Source: Devosia psychrophila (GTDB lineage Bacteria; Pseudomonadota; Alphaproteobacteria; Rhizobiales; Devosiaceae). Taken from it: a stretch of 64,000 nt of DNA. The position numbers and the translations under genes are program-made. The DNA is taken from contig NZ_LAPV01000141.1 in assembly GCF_000971275.1 (NCBI RefSeq), positions 1 to 64,000 of the forward strand, written 5' to 3'. The notes beneath the pieces are model-generated. The model worked only from the letters and a program-made list of their open reading frames with translations, was not told the origin of the DNA and searched no databases. Positions 44,001 to 53,178 of this stretch are shown here, piece after piece (positions within the stretch are counted from its first letter, which is position 1; the number at the start of each line of letters is the position of its first letter).

Positions 44001-44390
44001 GAAGCGCTGCAGCAGCGGTCCGACCGGTTCGGGCTGGCGATAGATCGACAGATCGGGGCGAATATCCTCGGGATACTCGAACGGCCAGGTCTCGGCGCTC
44101 TCTTCGACGAAGAAATCGAAGGGATTGTATATCGTCATATCGGCGATGAGGTCGACTTCGATCTTGAGCTGGGTCACCGGCTCGGGAAAGACGAAGCGCG
44201 TCAGAAAATTGCCATAGGCATCCTGCTGCACGTTGACGAAATGCAGCGACGGCGAAACCTTGAGCGAATAGCTCAGCACCTTGGTCTTGGAGTGCGGCGC
44301 CGGTTGCAGCCGGATGATCTGGGGCTGCAGATAGACCGGACGGTCATACTTATAGTGCGTCAGATGATAGACGGCAGCTTTGATCGACAT
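41040..44390 (-). CDS. Transglutaminase-DUF2126 protein
   Basis: A 1116-residue protein. The N-terminal transglutaminase part (about residues 1-290) has the beta domain and the Cys-His-Asp triad in GSCRDSSWLLVQTLR, DLHAWCEVYLPGAG and GLDPTSGLL. The large C-terminal DUF2126 domain (about 310-1110) contains LTMGGEPTFVSIDDFEADEWNTG and GTGGGNHVVVGGATP. DUF2126 is distantly related to amidoligase-type (glutamine-synthetase-fold) enzymes by published domain analysis. First gene of the operon; the 44391-44484 gap has no clear promoter or palindrome. Confidence 0.93.
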   Translation of the reverse strand: MSIKAAVYHLTHYKYDRPVYLQPQIIRLQPAPHSKTKVLSYSLKVSPSLHFVNVQQDAYGNFLTRFVFPEPVTQLKIEVDLIADMTIYNPFDFFVEESAETWPFEYPEDIRPDLSIYRQPEPVGPLLQRFLDGIDKRPTNTVNFVSAINASIQQHIAYIVRMETGVWTPEETLGNARGSCRDSSWLLVQTLRNLGLAARFVSGYLIQLKPDLVSLDGPAGTDHDFTDLHAWCEVYLPGAGWVGLDPTSGLLTGESHVPLAATPHFRNASPISGFASFAEVEFAFDMRVTRVAEHPRITKPFSDASWDELNALGKQVDKVLVDNDVRLTMGGEPTFVSIDDFEADEWNTGAVGPTKRVLADDLIRRLRTRFAPNGMLHYGQGKWYPGESLPRWTFSLFWRLDGKPVWSDEKLIAREGVKTTATHEDARKFLASFARNLGLTGETIAEAYEDPGEWLLKEANLPENVDPANSELADPEARSRIAKVFERGLTNPTGYVLPVQRWNAAASSPWLTETWKTRRGKLFLAPGDSPAGYRLPLSSLKHLKPNEYPHVVAQDPGAPRGPLPDPVEILSRQKTGLEADPRAQTTSSFTAASEQQDRTEQEISEIEGEVRTAVTAEIRDHRLCIFLPPVEKLEDYLELVAATEAAAREIGQPVHLEGYSPPHDPRLNVIRVAPDPGVIEVNIHPASSWDDCVATTSAIYEEARQSRLGADKFMIDGRHTGTGGGNHVVVGGATPHDSPFLRRPDLLKSLVLHWQRHPSMSYLFSGLFIGPTSQAPRFDEARHDSLYELEIAMAQVPNPASGEPAPSPWLVDRLFRNLLVDVTGNTHRSEICIDKMFSPDGPTGRLGLVEFRGFEMPPNARMSLAQQVLIRALIARYWADPADGSFARWGTTLHDRFMLPHYVWQDFLDIIADLDRHGFKLDPAWFAAQLEFRFPFCGEVEYEGVHLELRQALEPWHVMGEQGAIGGTVRFVDSSVERLQVKLEGINPERYALTCNQRPVPLRKTDTAGTAVAGVRYKAWQPASGLHPTLPVNTPLVFDIYDRWTQRPVGGCVYHVAHPGGRSYDTFPVNGNEAEARRLARFVPQNYTTGGYALREEKPADEFPLTLDLRRPPRFW

Positions 44391-44484
44391 GCGTTGTTGT
44401 CGCTCGCTTCAGGCCACGAATTTTGACTTCCCGGATAGAAGCTTAGCGAGTGTCGCGCCTCCCGGCTAGGGCACATCTGACAGT

Positions 44485-46071
44485 TCACACCATCGCGTCG
44501 ATCACCTGACGTTGACGCAGCATCTCTATGAAGATGGCATAATCCTTGTCGAACTGGGCCCGGGCGGCCGGGTCTGGAGCGCGTTCGGTGCCGCCTTGCT
44601 GCATGGCGACACAGGCGGCGTCGAGGCTTGGATAGAGGCCGGCGGCCGTGGCGGCGACCATGGCCATGCCGAGCAGGGTCGCGTCTTTGGCCGAGGATTC
44701 GACGACGGTGCAACCGGTGGCGTCGGCGTAAAGCTCCATCAGCACGGCATTTTTGGTGTGACCGCCGGTGACATGCAGTGTGTCGATGGCATAGCCGCGA
44801 GTGTTGAGCGTTTCGAGGATGTGGCGGACGCCGAGGGCGATGGAAACCGAAGTGCGCCAGTACAGGCGGCACAGGCTGTCGAAGTCGCTGTCCAGCGTCA
44901 GGCCGGAGATGACGCCGAGGGCAAACGGGTCGCCCAGGGGCGAACGGTTGCCGTGGAAGTCGGGCAGGACGTGGAGGCGATTGGCGAGAGCGAGACCCTC
45001 AGCCTGACGCAGTTTCATGATGCGGGTGGCAATGCGGTGGTGCATGTCGGTCGAGGGTTCGCCGCCCGCGCCATGCCAGCGGATGATGTGATCGAGCAGG
45101 GCACCGGTGGCGGATTGGCCGCCTTCGTTCAGCCAGACGCCGGGCAGGACGGCGCCAAAATATGGGCCCCAAACGCCGTTGGTGGGGCGGTCTTCGGCCG
45201 AGAGCGCCATGACGCAGCTGGAGGTGCCGGCGATCAGCGCGAGGTGGCGGTCGATGGTATTGACGTCATGGGTGAAGGCGCCAAGCACGCCCAGTGCGCC
45301 GGCGTGGGCGTCGATCAGCCCGGCGCCAACGTGGCAGGCAGTGGTGAGGCCGAGATCTGCAGCGGCAATGGGGTTGAGCGGGCCAAGATCGGCGCCGACC
45401 GGGCTGGCTTCGGCGGGCAGGGAGGCCTTGGTCAGCAGGTCTTCGAGGCCGACCTGGGCCAGGAAATCATGCCGCCATTTTTGCTCTTCGTGGGCCAGAT
45501 AGGTCCATTTGCAGGTGAGGGTGGACTGGCTGCGGGCTTGGGAACCGGTGGCTTTCCATGAGAGGAAATCGGCGAGGTCGAACATCATGCCGGCGCGGGC
45601 CCAGCTCTGCGGCATGTGCCGCTTGAGCCACATCAGCTTGGGCGCTTCCATCTCGGGCGACATGACGCCGCCGGCATATTTCAGCACTTCGTGGCCGGTG
45701 AAGGTGCATTCCTCGGCTTCGGCGAGGGCGCGGTGGTCGAGCCAGACAATGGTGTCCCAGCGGTCCTGGCCATTGGTCGAGACGGTGACGGGCTGGCCGT
45801 GGGTGTCTCGGACGACGAGGGAGCAGGTGGCGTCGAAACTGAGGCCGACGACATGGTGGGGATCGGCGCCGGCCTTGGTCATGGCTTCACGGACGGCGAT
45901 GCAGACGGCCAGCCAAATCTGCGCGCTGTCATGCTCGGCATGATTGGCGTCGGTGCGATTCATGACGATGGGATGCTCGGCGCGGGCGAGCAAGGCTCCC
46001 TGCGCCGTCAGCACGCCGGCCCGGGCACTCCCCGTACCCACATCCACTGCCACCAGGAGGCTTTGCGTCAC
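44485..46071 (-). CDS. FGGY-family carbohydrate kinase (ribulokinase-like)
   Basis: A 528-residue sugar kinase with the two-domain FGGY layout. The N-terminal phosphate motif is VAVDVGTGSARAGVL, the substrate-side segment QDRWDTIVWLDHRAL, the ATP-side motif LNEGGQSATGALLDHIIRWH, and the C-terminal VTGGHTKNAVLMELYAD. Closest in look to the D-ribulokinase (FGGY/YDR109C-type) branch rather than xylulokinase. In this polyol operon it would phosphorylate the ketose made by the adjacent dehydrogenase; the exact ketose is inference. The start is GTG 46071, with AGGAGG about nine bases upstream. Confidence 0.88.
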   Translation of the reverse strand: MTQSLLVAVDVGTGSARAGVLTAQGALLARAEHPIVMNRTDANHAEHDSAQIWLAVCIAVREAMTKAGADPHHVVGLSFDATCSLVVRDTHGQPVTVSTNGQDRWDTIVWLDHRALAEAEECTFTGHEVLKYAGGVMSPEMEAPKLMWLKRHMPQSWARAGMMFDLADFLSWKATGSQARSQSTLTCKWTYLAHEEQKWRHDFLAQVGLEDLLTKASLPAEASPVGADLGPLNPIAAADLGLTTACHVGAGLIDAHAGALGVLGAFTHDVNTIDRHLALIAGTSSCVMALSAEDRPTNGVWGPYFGAVLPGVWLNEGGQSATGALLDHIIRWHGAGGEPSTDMHHRIATRIMKLRQAEGLALANRLHVLPDFHGNRSPLGDPFALGVISGLTLDSDFDSLCRLYWRTSVSIALGVRHILETLNTRGYAIDTLHVTGGHTKNAVLMELYADATGCTVVESSAKDATLLGMAMVAATAAGLYPSLDAACVAMQQGGTERAPDPAARAQFDKDYAIFIEMLRQRQVIDAMV

Positions 46072-46136
46072 GCCAGAGCGCCTTCTTCTCGGTTCGGGCG
46101 GGAAGGTAGCGGAAGGTGAGGGCGTTGGCTACGGGG

Positions 46137-47615
46137 CTAAAGCTGGTCGGCGAGATAGCGCTCCAGGGTTGCCTTGGTGCCGATGTCCCACAGGGTGGTG
46201 AGGGCGTTGGTGAAGGCTGCGATGAAGGCTGGGTTGGCGGCGAGGTCGCCGTAGATTTCGGTCATGGCGAGCCAGGCTTTGGGGTCGGACTTGGCGAGTT
46301 TGGCCTGGGCGGTGAGGCGAGCCCAGCTTGGATCGTTGGGCTCGATGACGGCGCCTGAGTCGGTTTCGCCGTAGCAATAGCGACACCAAAGGGCACTTAC
46401 GAGTGACAATCCGTTGACAGACTGTTGACGTTGAACGCGGTCCAGAGCCGACGGAATGATAAATTTGGGCTGCCGATTGGAGCCGTCGAGGGCCAATCGG
46501 CGGATGGTATCGCCGATTTTTGGATTGGCAAAACGACGCTGGCAGAGAGCGAAGTAATCGCCGAGGTCAGTTTCGGGCACTGGGGGCACCACGGGGATAA
46601 TTTCGTCCTGTTCGACCTTGGTCAGAAAGGCCGAGACCAGTTCATTTTCCATCGCCTCGTGGACGAAGTGGATGTCCATCAGGCCTGCTGGGTAGGCGAT
46701 GGTGGCGTGGCCGCCGTTGAGAATGCGGATCTTCATGTGCTCGTAGGGGGCGACGTCGTCGACGAACTGGACGCCGACTTTTTCGAGCGCTGGGCGGCCG
46801 GCGGGGAAATTGTCCTCGAGCACCCATTGTTTGAAATTTTCGCAGAACACCGGCCAGGCGTCGTCGATGCCGAAGTTGTCGGCGAGGAGGCCGATTTCGC
46901 GCGGTGAGGTGGCGGGGGTGATGCGGTCGACCATGCCATTGGGGAAGGCGACGGTGTCCTTGACCCAGGTGGCAAGGGATGGGTCGACGAGCTTCGCAAG
47001 GCCGACGATGGCGTTCTGGGTGACGTGGCCGTTGCCGGGAATGTTGTCGCAGCTCATTACGGTGAAAGGCTGGGTGCCTTCGGCGCGGCGACGGATCAGG
47101 CCGGCGAGGATCAGGCCGAAGGTGGTTTTGGGCGCGTCGATGTGGGCGGCGTCATAGGCGATATCTGGGTGGGCCGGATCGAACTTCTGGCTGGCAGGGT
47201 CGATGTAGTAACCGCCCTCGGTGATGGTCAGCGAGACGATGCGGATGGCGGGGTCGGCGAGCTTGTCGATGATGGCCGACGCCTCGCCGGGCCTGAGATA
47301 ATCCACCATGGCGCCGGTGATGCGGGCGGCGCTGCTGTCGTCTTCCTGCTCGACCACGGTGGTCAGCCAATCCTGCGCCTTGAGCTTTTGGCGCATGGCT
47401 TCGTCGGCGTCGCGCACGCCGGCGCCGACCAGCGCCCAATCATGATCGGAGCCGGTGGCGAACAGGTCGTCGAGATAGACGGCCTGATGCGCGCGGTGGA
47501 AATTGCCGACACCGAAATGCACGATGCCTGCGGTAAGGGTGGCTCGATCATAGGCCGGGGTGGCGGCGGTGGTGATGGTGGGTAGGGCGGCGGCGGAAAG
47601 TTTGGTGGTCATCAT
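46137..47615 (-). CDS. Long-chain polyol (mannitol-type) dehydrogenase
   Basis: A 492-residue NAD-dependent polyol-specific long-chain dehydrogenase. The Rossmann region IVHFGVGNFHRAHQAVYLDDL and the catalytic Lys-Asn-His signature KIRILNGGHATIAYPAG are clear. The family includes mannitol 2-dehydrogenase, D-arabinitol 4-dehydrogenase and fructuronate/tagaturonate reductases; the polyol transporter alongside favours mannitol, sorbitol or arabinitol. Two starts (47615, 47612) are adjacent ATGs. The kinase gene follows with a 65-base gap. Confidence 0.92.
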   Translation of the reverse strand: MMTTKLSAAALPTITTAATPAYDRATLTAGIVHFGVGNFHRAHQAVYLDDLFATGSDHDWALVGAGVRDADEAMRQKLKAQDWLTTVVEQEDDSSAARITGAMVDYLRPGEASAIIDKLADPAIRIVSLTITEGGYYIDPASQKFDPAHPDIAYDAAHIDAPKTTFGLILAGLIRRRAEGTQPFTVMSCDNIPGNGHVTQNAIVGLAKLVDPSLATWVKDTVAFPNGMVDRITPATSPREIGLLADNFGIDDAWPVFCENFKQWVLEDNFPAGRPALEKVGVQFVDDVAPYEHMKIRILNGGHATIAYPAGLMDIHFVHEAMENELVSAFLTKVEQDEIIPVVPPVPETDLGDYFALCQRRFANPKIGDTIRRLALDGSNRQPKFIIPSALDRVQRQQSVNGLSLVSALWCRYCYGETDSGAVIEPNDPSWARLTAQAKLAKSDPKAWLAMTEIYGDLAANPAFIAAFTNALTTLWDIGTKATLERYLADQL

Positions 47616-47669
47616 GGCCCCCCGGATATGACTAGGTTGCGGTGTTTTAGGGCGAGAGATCGTGGCTCT

Positions 47670-47706
47670 CCTCCCCCACCCTTGATCCCTCCCCGCAAGG
47701 GGGAGG
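47670..47706. repeat. C-rich/G-rich dispersed palindrome
   Basis: CCTCCCCC and GGGGGAGG flank a 21-base interior; a copy of the element described after zapE. It lies between the ABC ATPase gene and the polyol dehydrogenase gene. Confidence 0.65.
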
Positions 47707-47728
47707 TGTCGACTGCGAATCTGGCTGG

Positions 47729-48733
<1,005 letters not shown>

Positions 48734-48745
48734 TTTCAGTAGTCC

Positions 48746-49576
48746 TTACTTTACAGCGCCGAAGGTGAGGCCGCGGACGAGTTGTTTTTGGCTGAACCAG
48801 CCCATGAGCAGGATCGGCGCGATGGCCAGCAGGGATGCCGCCGAGAGCTTGGCGAGGAACAGACCCTGGGGAGATGAGAAAGACGAGATGAAGGCGGTCA
48901 GCGTGCCGGCGCGGCCCGAGGTCAGCGTGATGGTCCAGAAGGCCTCGTTCCAGGCCAGGATGACGTTGAGCAGCAGCGTCGAGGCGATGCCGGGCAGCGC
49001 CATCGGGATCAGGACATGGACGATCTCGTTATAGAGTTCGGCGCCATCCATGCGGGCGGCTTCGAGGATGTCGATCGGGATTTCCTTGAAGTAGGTGTAG
49101 AGCATCCAGATGATGATCGGCAGGTTGATCAGCGTCATGATGATGGTCAGGCCCTGCAGGGTATCGAGCAGGCGCAGGTCTCGGAAGATCAGGTAAATCG
49201 GGATCAGCACGCCAACGGCGGGCATCATCTTGGTGGAAAGCATCCACATCAAGACGTCCTTGGTGCGCTTGGTCGGTGCGAAGGCCATGGCCCAGGCGGC
49301 GGGAATCCCGATCAGCAGGCCCAGCAGAGTCGAGCCGACCGAGACCACGATGGAATTGAACGCGTGCTTGAAATAATCCGAGCGGTCCTGCACGGCGCCA
49401 AAGTTTTCGAGGGTGAAATTCTGCGGCAAGAAGGTCGGCGTATTGGCGATGGCTTCGGCTTCGGTTTTGAAAGCGGTGAGAACCACCCAGAGGATGGGCG
49501 AGAACAGCAGGAGAGCAATGGCCCATGCGGCGATGGTGAAGCCAATCTTGGTCTGGACGGAGACGTTGCGTGCCAT
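48746..49576 (-). CDS. Polyol ABC transporter permease (SmoG-like)
   Basis: A 276-residue permease with six hydrophobic segments and the MalG-type coupling motif EAARMDGAELYNEIVHVLIPMALPG. Tightly packed (nine bases) after the other permease gene and before the ATPase. Confidence 0.93.
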   Translation of the reverse strand: MARNVSVQTKIGFTIAAWAIALLLFSPILWVVLTAFKTEAEAIANTPTFLPQNFTLENFGAVQDRSDYFKHAFNSIVVSVGSTLLGLLIGIPAAWAMAFAPTKRTKDVLMWMLSTKMMPAVGVLIPIYLIFRDLRLLDTLQGLTIIMTLINLPIIIWMLYTYFKEIPIDILEAARMDGAELYNEIVHVLIPMALPGIASTLLLNVILAWNEAFWTITLTSGRAGTLTAFISSFSSPQGLFLAKLSAASLLAIAPILLMGWFSQKQLVRGLTFGAVK

Positions 49577-49585
49577 GATGGTTCC

Positions 49586-50458
49586 TCAAGCGTCCAAGTT
49601 CTTGCCGACGGCGCGCATCAAGAAGAATGCGACCACGTTGGCGATGACGACAGCCACCATGCCACCGGCGGAACCGGCGCCGATGTCGTTGGACAGGATG
49701 CCGGTGCGGAACACCAGGAAGGCGATGTTGGTCGAGGCATAGCCCGGACCGCCGCCGGTGGTGACGCGGATTTCAGCGAAGATGCCGAGCAGGAAGATGG
49801 TCTGGATCAGGATCACGATGGTGATCGAGCGGGCCATGTGCGGCAGGATTATATAGTAGAAACGGTTGATGGCGTTGGCGCCATCCATCTCGGCGGCCTC
49901 GCGCTGCTCCTCGGAGAGCGACTGCAGGGCGGTCAGCAGGATCAGTGTTGCGAACGGCAACCACTGCCAGGCGACGATGACGATGACCGAGAACAGCGGA
50001 TACTGGTTGAACCAGTCGACCGGCTGCAGGCCAAAGAATTTCCACAGGTGCCCCAGCATGCCGTAACCGGGGTGCATGAAGCCGTTCTTCCAGATCAGCG
50101 CGGCCACCGGCGGCATGACGAAAAAGGGCGAGATGACGATGATGCGCAGGATGCCTTGACCCCATAGCGGCTGATCGAGCAGTAGCGCGAGGAATGTGCC
50201 GCCCACCACGGTGATGATCAGCACGCCACCGACGAGGATCAGCGTATTGACCAGCGACTGCGTGAAGCTGGGGTCGCCAATGACGTAGAGGTAATTGGCC
50301 CAACCGGCAAAGCCGGTCATCATCGGGTTGATCAGGCTGTAGTTCTGGAAGGAGAACCACAGGGTCATGACCAGTGGCACGATCATCCAGATCAGAAGCA
50401 CGATGACGGCGGGGGCCATCATGATGCGCGAGAGCGTACGGGTCTGTGCGGTGGCCAT
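49586..50458 (-). CDS. Polyol ABC transporter permease (SmoF-like)
   Basis: A 290-residue permease with six hydrophobic segments and the MalF-type coupling motif EAAEMDGANAINRFYYIILPHMA. ATG 50458 follows GAGGA and gives the family N terminus; a longer in-frame start would read through the dispersed repeat upstream (proline/glycine-rich residues) and is rejected. Confidence 0.92.
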   Translation of the reverse strand: MATAQTRTLSRIMMAPAVIVLLIWMIVPLVMTLWFSFQNYSLINPMMTGFAGWANYLYVIGDPSFTQSLVNTLILVGGVLIITVVGGTFLALLLDQPLWGQGILRIIVISPFFVMPPVAALIWKNGFMHPGYGMLGHLWKFFGLQPVDWFNQYPLFSVIVIVAWQWLPFATLILLTALQSLSEEQREAAEMDGANAINRFYYIILPHMARSITIVILIQTIFLLGIFAEIRVTTGGGPGYASTNIAFLVFRTGILSNDIGAGSAGGMVAVVIANVVAFFLMRAVGKNLDA

Positions 50459-50498
50459 GGGTGGTCCTCGGTGCCGGCTAAGGTCTTTCGGACTATCG

Positions 50499-50593
50499 CC
50501 CCCTCCCCCTTGAGGGGAGGGCCGGGGAGGGGGTGGTTCAGTGTCCCACTGATGGACCCCCTCCCTCATTCCCACCGCTCAAGGGGGAGGGAG
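50499..50593. repeat. C-rich/G-rich dispersed repeat pair between SBP and permease genes
   Basis: Two C-rich/G-rich units (CCTCCCCCTTGAGGGGAGG at the left; CTCAAGGGGGAGGGAGG at the right) lie inside the polyol operon between the binding-protein gene and the first permease. The same family as 2465-2583. Confidence 0.65.
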
Positions 50594-50636
50594 GCGAAAG
50601 TACGATGCGTCCCGTTTTATCTGGCAGGCATAGAAA

Positions 50637-50671
50637 CCGCCCGGTCTCCAGAGGGGACTTTGACCGGGCGG
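50637..50671 (-). terminator. Partial terminator / stabilising hairpin after the polyol SBP gene
   Basis: CCGCCCGGTC and GACCGGGCGG form a perfect 10-bp stem with a 15-base loop, 18 bases after the SBP stop codon, followed on the minus strand by TTTCTAT. This likely attenuates downstream permease expression. Confidence 0.6.
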
Positions 50672-50689
50672 CTCGTCTTCGGGAGAGGA

Positions 50690-51997
50690 CTACTTGATGT
50701 AGCCGGCGCGGGTCATGTCGCGGGTGACTGCGTCCTGGGCCTGGGCCAGGGCGTCGTCAGCCGACATCTGGCCGGCAAGGGCTGCCGAGAACAGTTGGCC
50801 GACATTGGTGCCCATGCCGGCAAATTCCGGGATGGCGACGAACTGCACGCCAACATAGGGCACTGGCTTGACGGTCGGCTTGGCGGGATCGGCCGAGTTG
50901 ATGGAGTCCAGCGTCATCTTGGCGAAGGGTGCTGCAGCCTGGTAGTCCGCATTCTCATAGAGCGAAGTGCGGGTGCCGGGCGGAACGTTAGCCCAGCCTT
51001 CAGCTGCGGCCACGGTTGCCAGATAGTCCTTGTTGGTTGCCCAATCGATGAACTTCTCGGCGGCTTCGGCATTCTGCGAGCTTGCTGGAATGGCCAGCGA
51101 CCATGCCCAGAGCCAGTTGCCGCGCTTGCCCAGACCATTGTCGGGAGCCAGGGCGAAACCGACCTTGTCGGCAACGGTGGAGTCGGTGGGGTTGGTCACG
51201 AAGGATGCGGCGACGGTAGCGTCGATCCACATGCCACATTTGCCCTGCTGGAACAGCGTGAGGTTTTCGTTGAAGCCATTGGACGAAGCACCGGCCGGGC
51301 CAGCGTCAGCCATCAGCGACAGGTAGGTGTCCAGGGTGTTCTTCCACTCTGGGGTGTTGAACTGGGGTTTCCAGTTTTCGTCGAACCAGCGGGCACCGAA
51401 GGAGTTGGACATGGCGGTCAGGAAGGCCATGTTCTCGCCCCAACCGGCCTTGCCGCGCAGGCAGATGCCGTTGATGTCGGCGGTGCGGTCGGTCATGGCG
51501 CGGGCGGCTTCTCCGATGAATTCCCAGGTCGGGGCTTCCGGCATGGTCAGGCCAGCCTTTTCCATCAGGTCCTTGCGGTACATGATAAACGAGCTTTCGC
51601 CGTAGAACGGGGCTGCATAGAGCTTGCCGTCGAGCGAAAGGCCCGAACGGATGGCAGGCAGAATGTCGTCGACGTCATAAGAGGCATCGGCGGTGAGAGC
51701 GTCGAGCGGAGCCAGCCAGCCCTGCTTTGCCCAGATTGGCGCTTCATAGGTGCCGATGGTCATCACGTCATACTGGCCGCCATTGGTGGCGATGTCGGTG
51801 GTGACGTTCTGGCGCAGGGTGTTTTCTTCGAGCACGACCCAGTTGAGTTCGATGCCGGTCTCTTCGGTGAAAGCCGAGGACAGGCCCTGCATGCGGACCA
51901 TGTCGCCATTGTTGACGGTTGCGATGGTGAGCGTCTGCGCCGAGGCGGAAGCCGCCAGCGCAAGGGTGAACGCGCCCACGAGGGTTAACAGTTTCAT
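50690..51997 (-). CDS. Polyol ABC transporter substrate-binding protein (SmoE-like)
   Basis: A 435-residue family-1 binding protein with a signal peptide (KLLTLVGAFTLALAASASAQ, cleavage after ASA). The body has the extended MalE-like look with RKDLMEKAGLTMPEAPTW and GKCGMWIDATVAASF. ATG 51997 follows GGAGG by six bases; upstream in-frame codons lack a signal. It leads the transport part of the operon. The ligand is probably a polyol such as sorbitol or mannitol, from context. Confidence 0.92.
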   Translation of the reverse strand: MKLLTLVGAFTLALAASASAQTLTIATVNNGDMVRMQGLSSAFTEETGIELNWVVLEENTLRQNVTTDIATNGGQYDVMTIGTYEAPIWAKQGWLAPLDALTADASYDVDDILPAIRSGLSLDGKLYAAPFYGESSFIMYRKDLMEKAGLTMPEAPTWEFIGEAARAMTDRTADINGICLRGKAGWGENMAFLTAMSNSFGARWFDENWKPQFNTPEWKNTLDTYLSLMADAGPAGASSNGFNENLTLFQQGKCGMWIDATVAASFVTNPTDSTVADKVGFALAPDNGLGKRGNWLWAWSLAIPASSQNAEAAEKFIDWATNKDYLATVAAAEGWANVPPGTRTSLYENADYQAAAPFAKMTLDSINSADPAKPTVKPVPYVGVQFVAIPEFAGMGTNVGQLFSAALAGQMSADDALAQAQDAVTRDMTRAGYIK

Positions 51998-52157
51998 AGA
52001 ATTCCTCCCAGTTATCGATACGGGCATTTGTCCCGGCGATGGGCAAATACTCACAACATATGCGGCAGAGTCAAGCGTGCCATGCGTCCATCACCTGACG
52101 TACGTAAGCCAAAATGCGGAGCTAAACGCAATTTAGTATTGCTGTATCAGTGGCTTA

Positions 52158-53114
52158 TTACAGATCGAGCAGGCCTGCGGCCGTGCGCTCGTCAGTTATC
52201 AAACCGTTCACCAAGCGACGGTTGAGGGTCGCGCGGATGCCGGGCAATTTGCGCTTGCCCATGGCGATTGCCACTACAAGCGAGTTCTCGCGAGAGGGCA
52301 GCGGGGCAGAAGCAACGCGGTCGTTGATGATGCCGTCGATCAGCCTGCCATCGGCATCAAAGCTCCAGCCACAGATTTCGCCAACGGCGCCAGCCTTTTG
52401 CAGGGCCTTGAGTTCGGCGTCGGTGATGAAGCCGTCGAGATAGAGCGGTGCGTCGGCGCCAATATGTCCGACACCGACGAAGGTCACGTCGGCCTTGGCG
52501 GCAAGCTTCAACGTTTCGCGAATCATGGGCTGGGCATGCAGCAGTTCGCGCTCGCGAGCCGACGAGGCGATGACCGGCAGGGGCATCGGAAAGCTGCGGG
52601 CTTTCACAGTGTCAGCCATGTTGAAGATGACGTTGTAGTAGGCAGCCGAGCCATCCGGGGCGATATTGCCGGTGAGTGACACGACCTTGTGGTGCGCGGC
52701 CTCCATCGGCGTCAGCTGCTCGACGGCGGCCTTGAGCGTGCGGCCGGTGCCGACGGCCATGACGATGGGGTCGGGGCGCTTGAGCCAGCGCTCGATCTCG
52801 GCGGCGGTGGCTTCGGCAAGGCCGATGGTGGTCGAATCACTGGAAGGATCAGATGGAACGATCTCGACCAGATCGAGCGCGAAACGGGTCTTGAGGCGGC
52901 CGGCTAAATCCATGCAGCGGCCGATTGGATGATCGAGACGAACCTTGATCAGGCCTTCACTGACCGACAGCGAAACGAGGCGCTGGGCGGACTGGCGCGA
53001 AATGCCCAGTTTGGTGGCGATTTCTTCCTGGGTATTGCCGGCGACATAGTAGAGCCAGCCGGCGCGAGCGGCATCGTCCAGACGATTGATCGACGTGTCT
53101 ATTCGCTGCGCCAT
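52158..53114 (-). CDS. SorC-family sugar-binding transcriptional regulator
   Basis: A 318-residue regulator with an N-terminal helix-turn-helix (about residues 15-60: AARAGWLYYVAGNTQEEIATKLGISRQSAQRLVSLS) and a C-terminal sugar-phosphate-binding domain of the SorC/DeoR-like type (VMAVGTGRTLKAAVEQL, VGVGHIGADAPLYLDGF). It precedes the polyol ABC operon on the same strand by 160 bases and most likely controls it. The gap holds a palindrome ACGTACGT but no clear operator. Confidence 0.92.
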   Translation of the reverse strand: MAQRIDTSINRLDDAARAGWLYYVAGNTQEEIATKLGISRQSAQRLVSLSVSEGLIKVRLDHPIGRCMDLAGRLKTRFALDLVEIVPSDPSSDSTTIGLAEATAAEIERWLKRPDPIVMAVGTGRTLKAAVEQLTPMEAAHHKVVSLTGNIAPDGSAAYYNVIFNMADTVKARSFPMPLPVIASSARERELLHAQPMIRETLKLAAKADVTFVGVGHIGADAPLYLDGFITDAELKALQKAGAVGEICGWSFDADGRLIDGIINDRVASAPLPSRENSLVVAIAMGKRKLPGIRATLNRRLVNGLITDERTAAGLLDL

Positions 53115-53178
53115 GGCCCGCCCTGCAATTTGGCGGGATTATTCGGCCATGCGGCGACGGGCCGCAAGCGTTTATGTC

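Noticed and set aside
50459-50575. A 39-codon N-terminal extension of the polyol permease.
   Set aside because: The extension is read from the dispersed C-rich/G-rich repeat; ATG 50458 has a good ribosome binding site and the correct family start.
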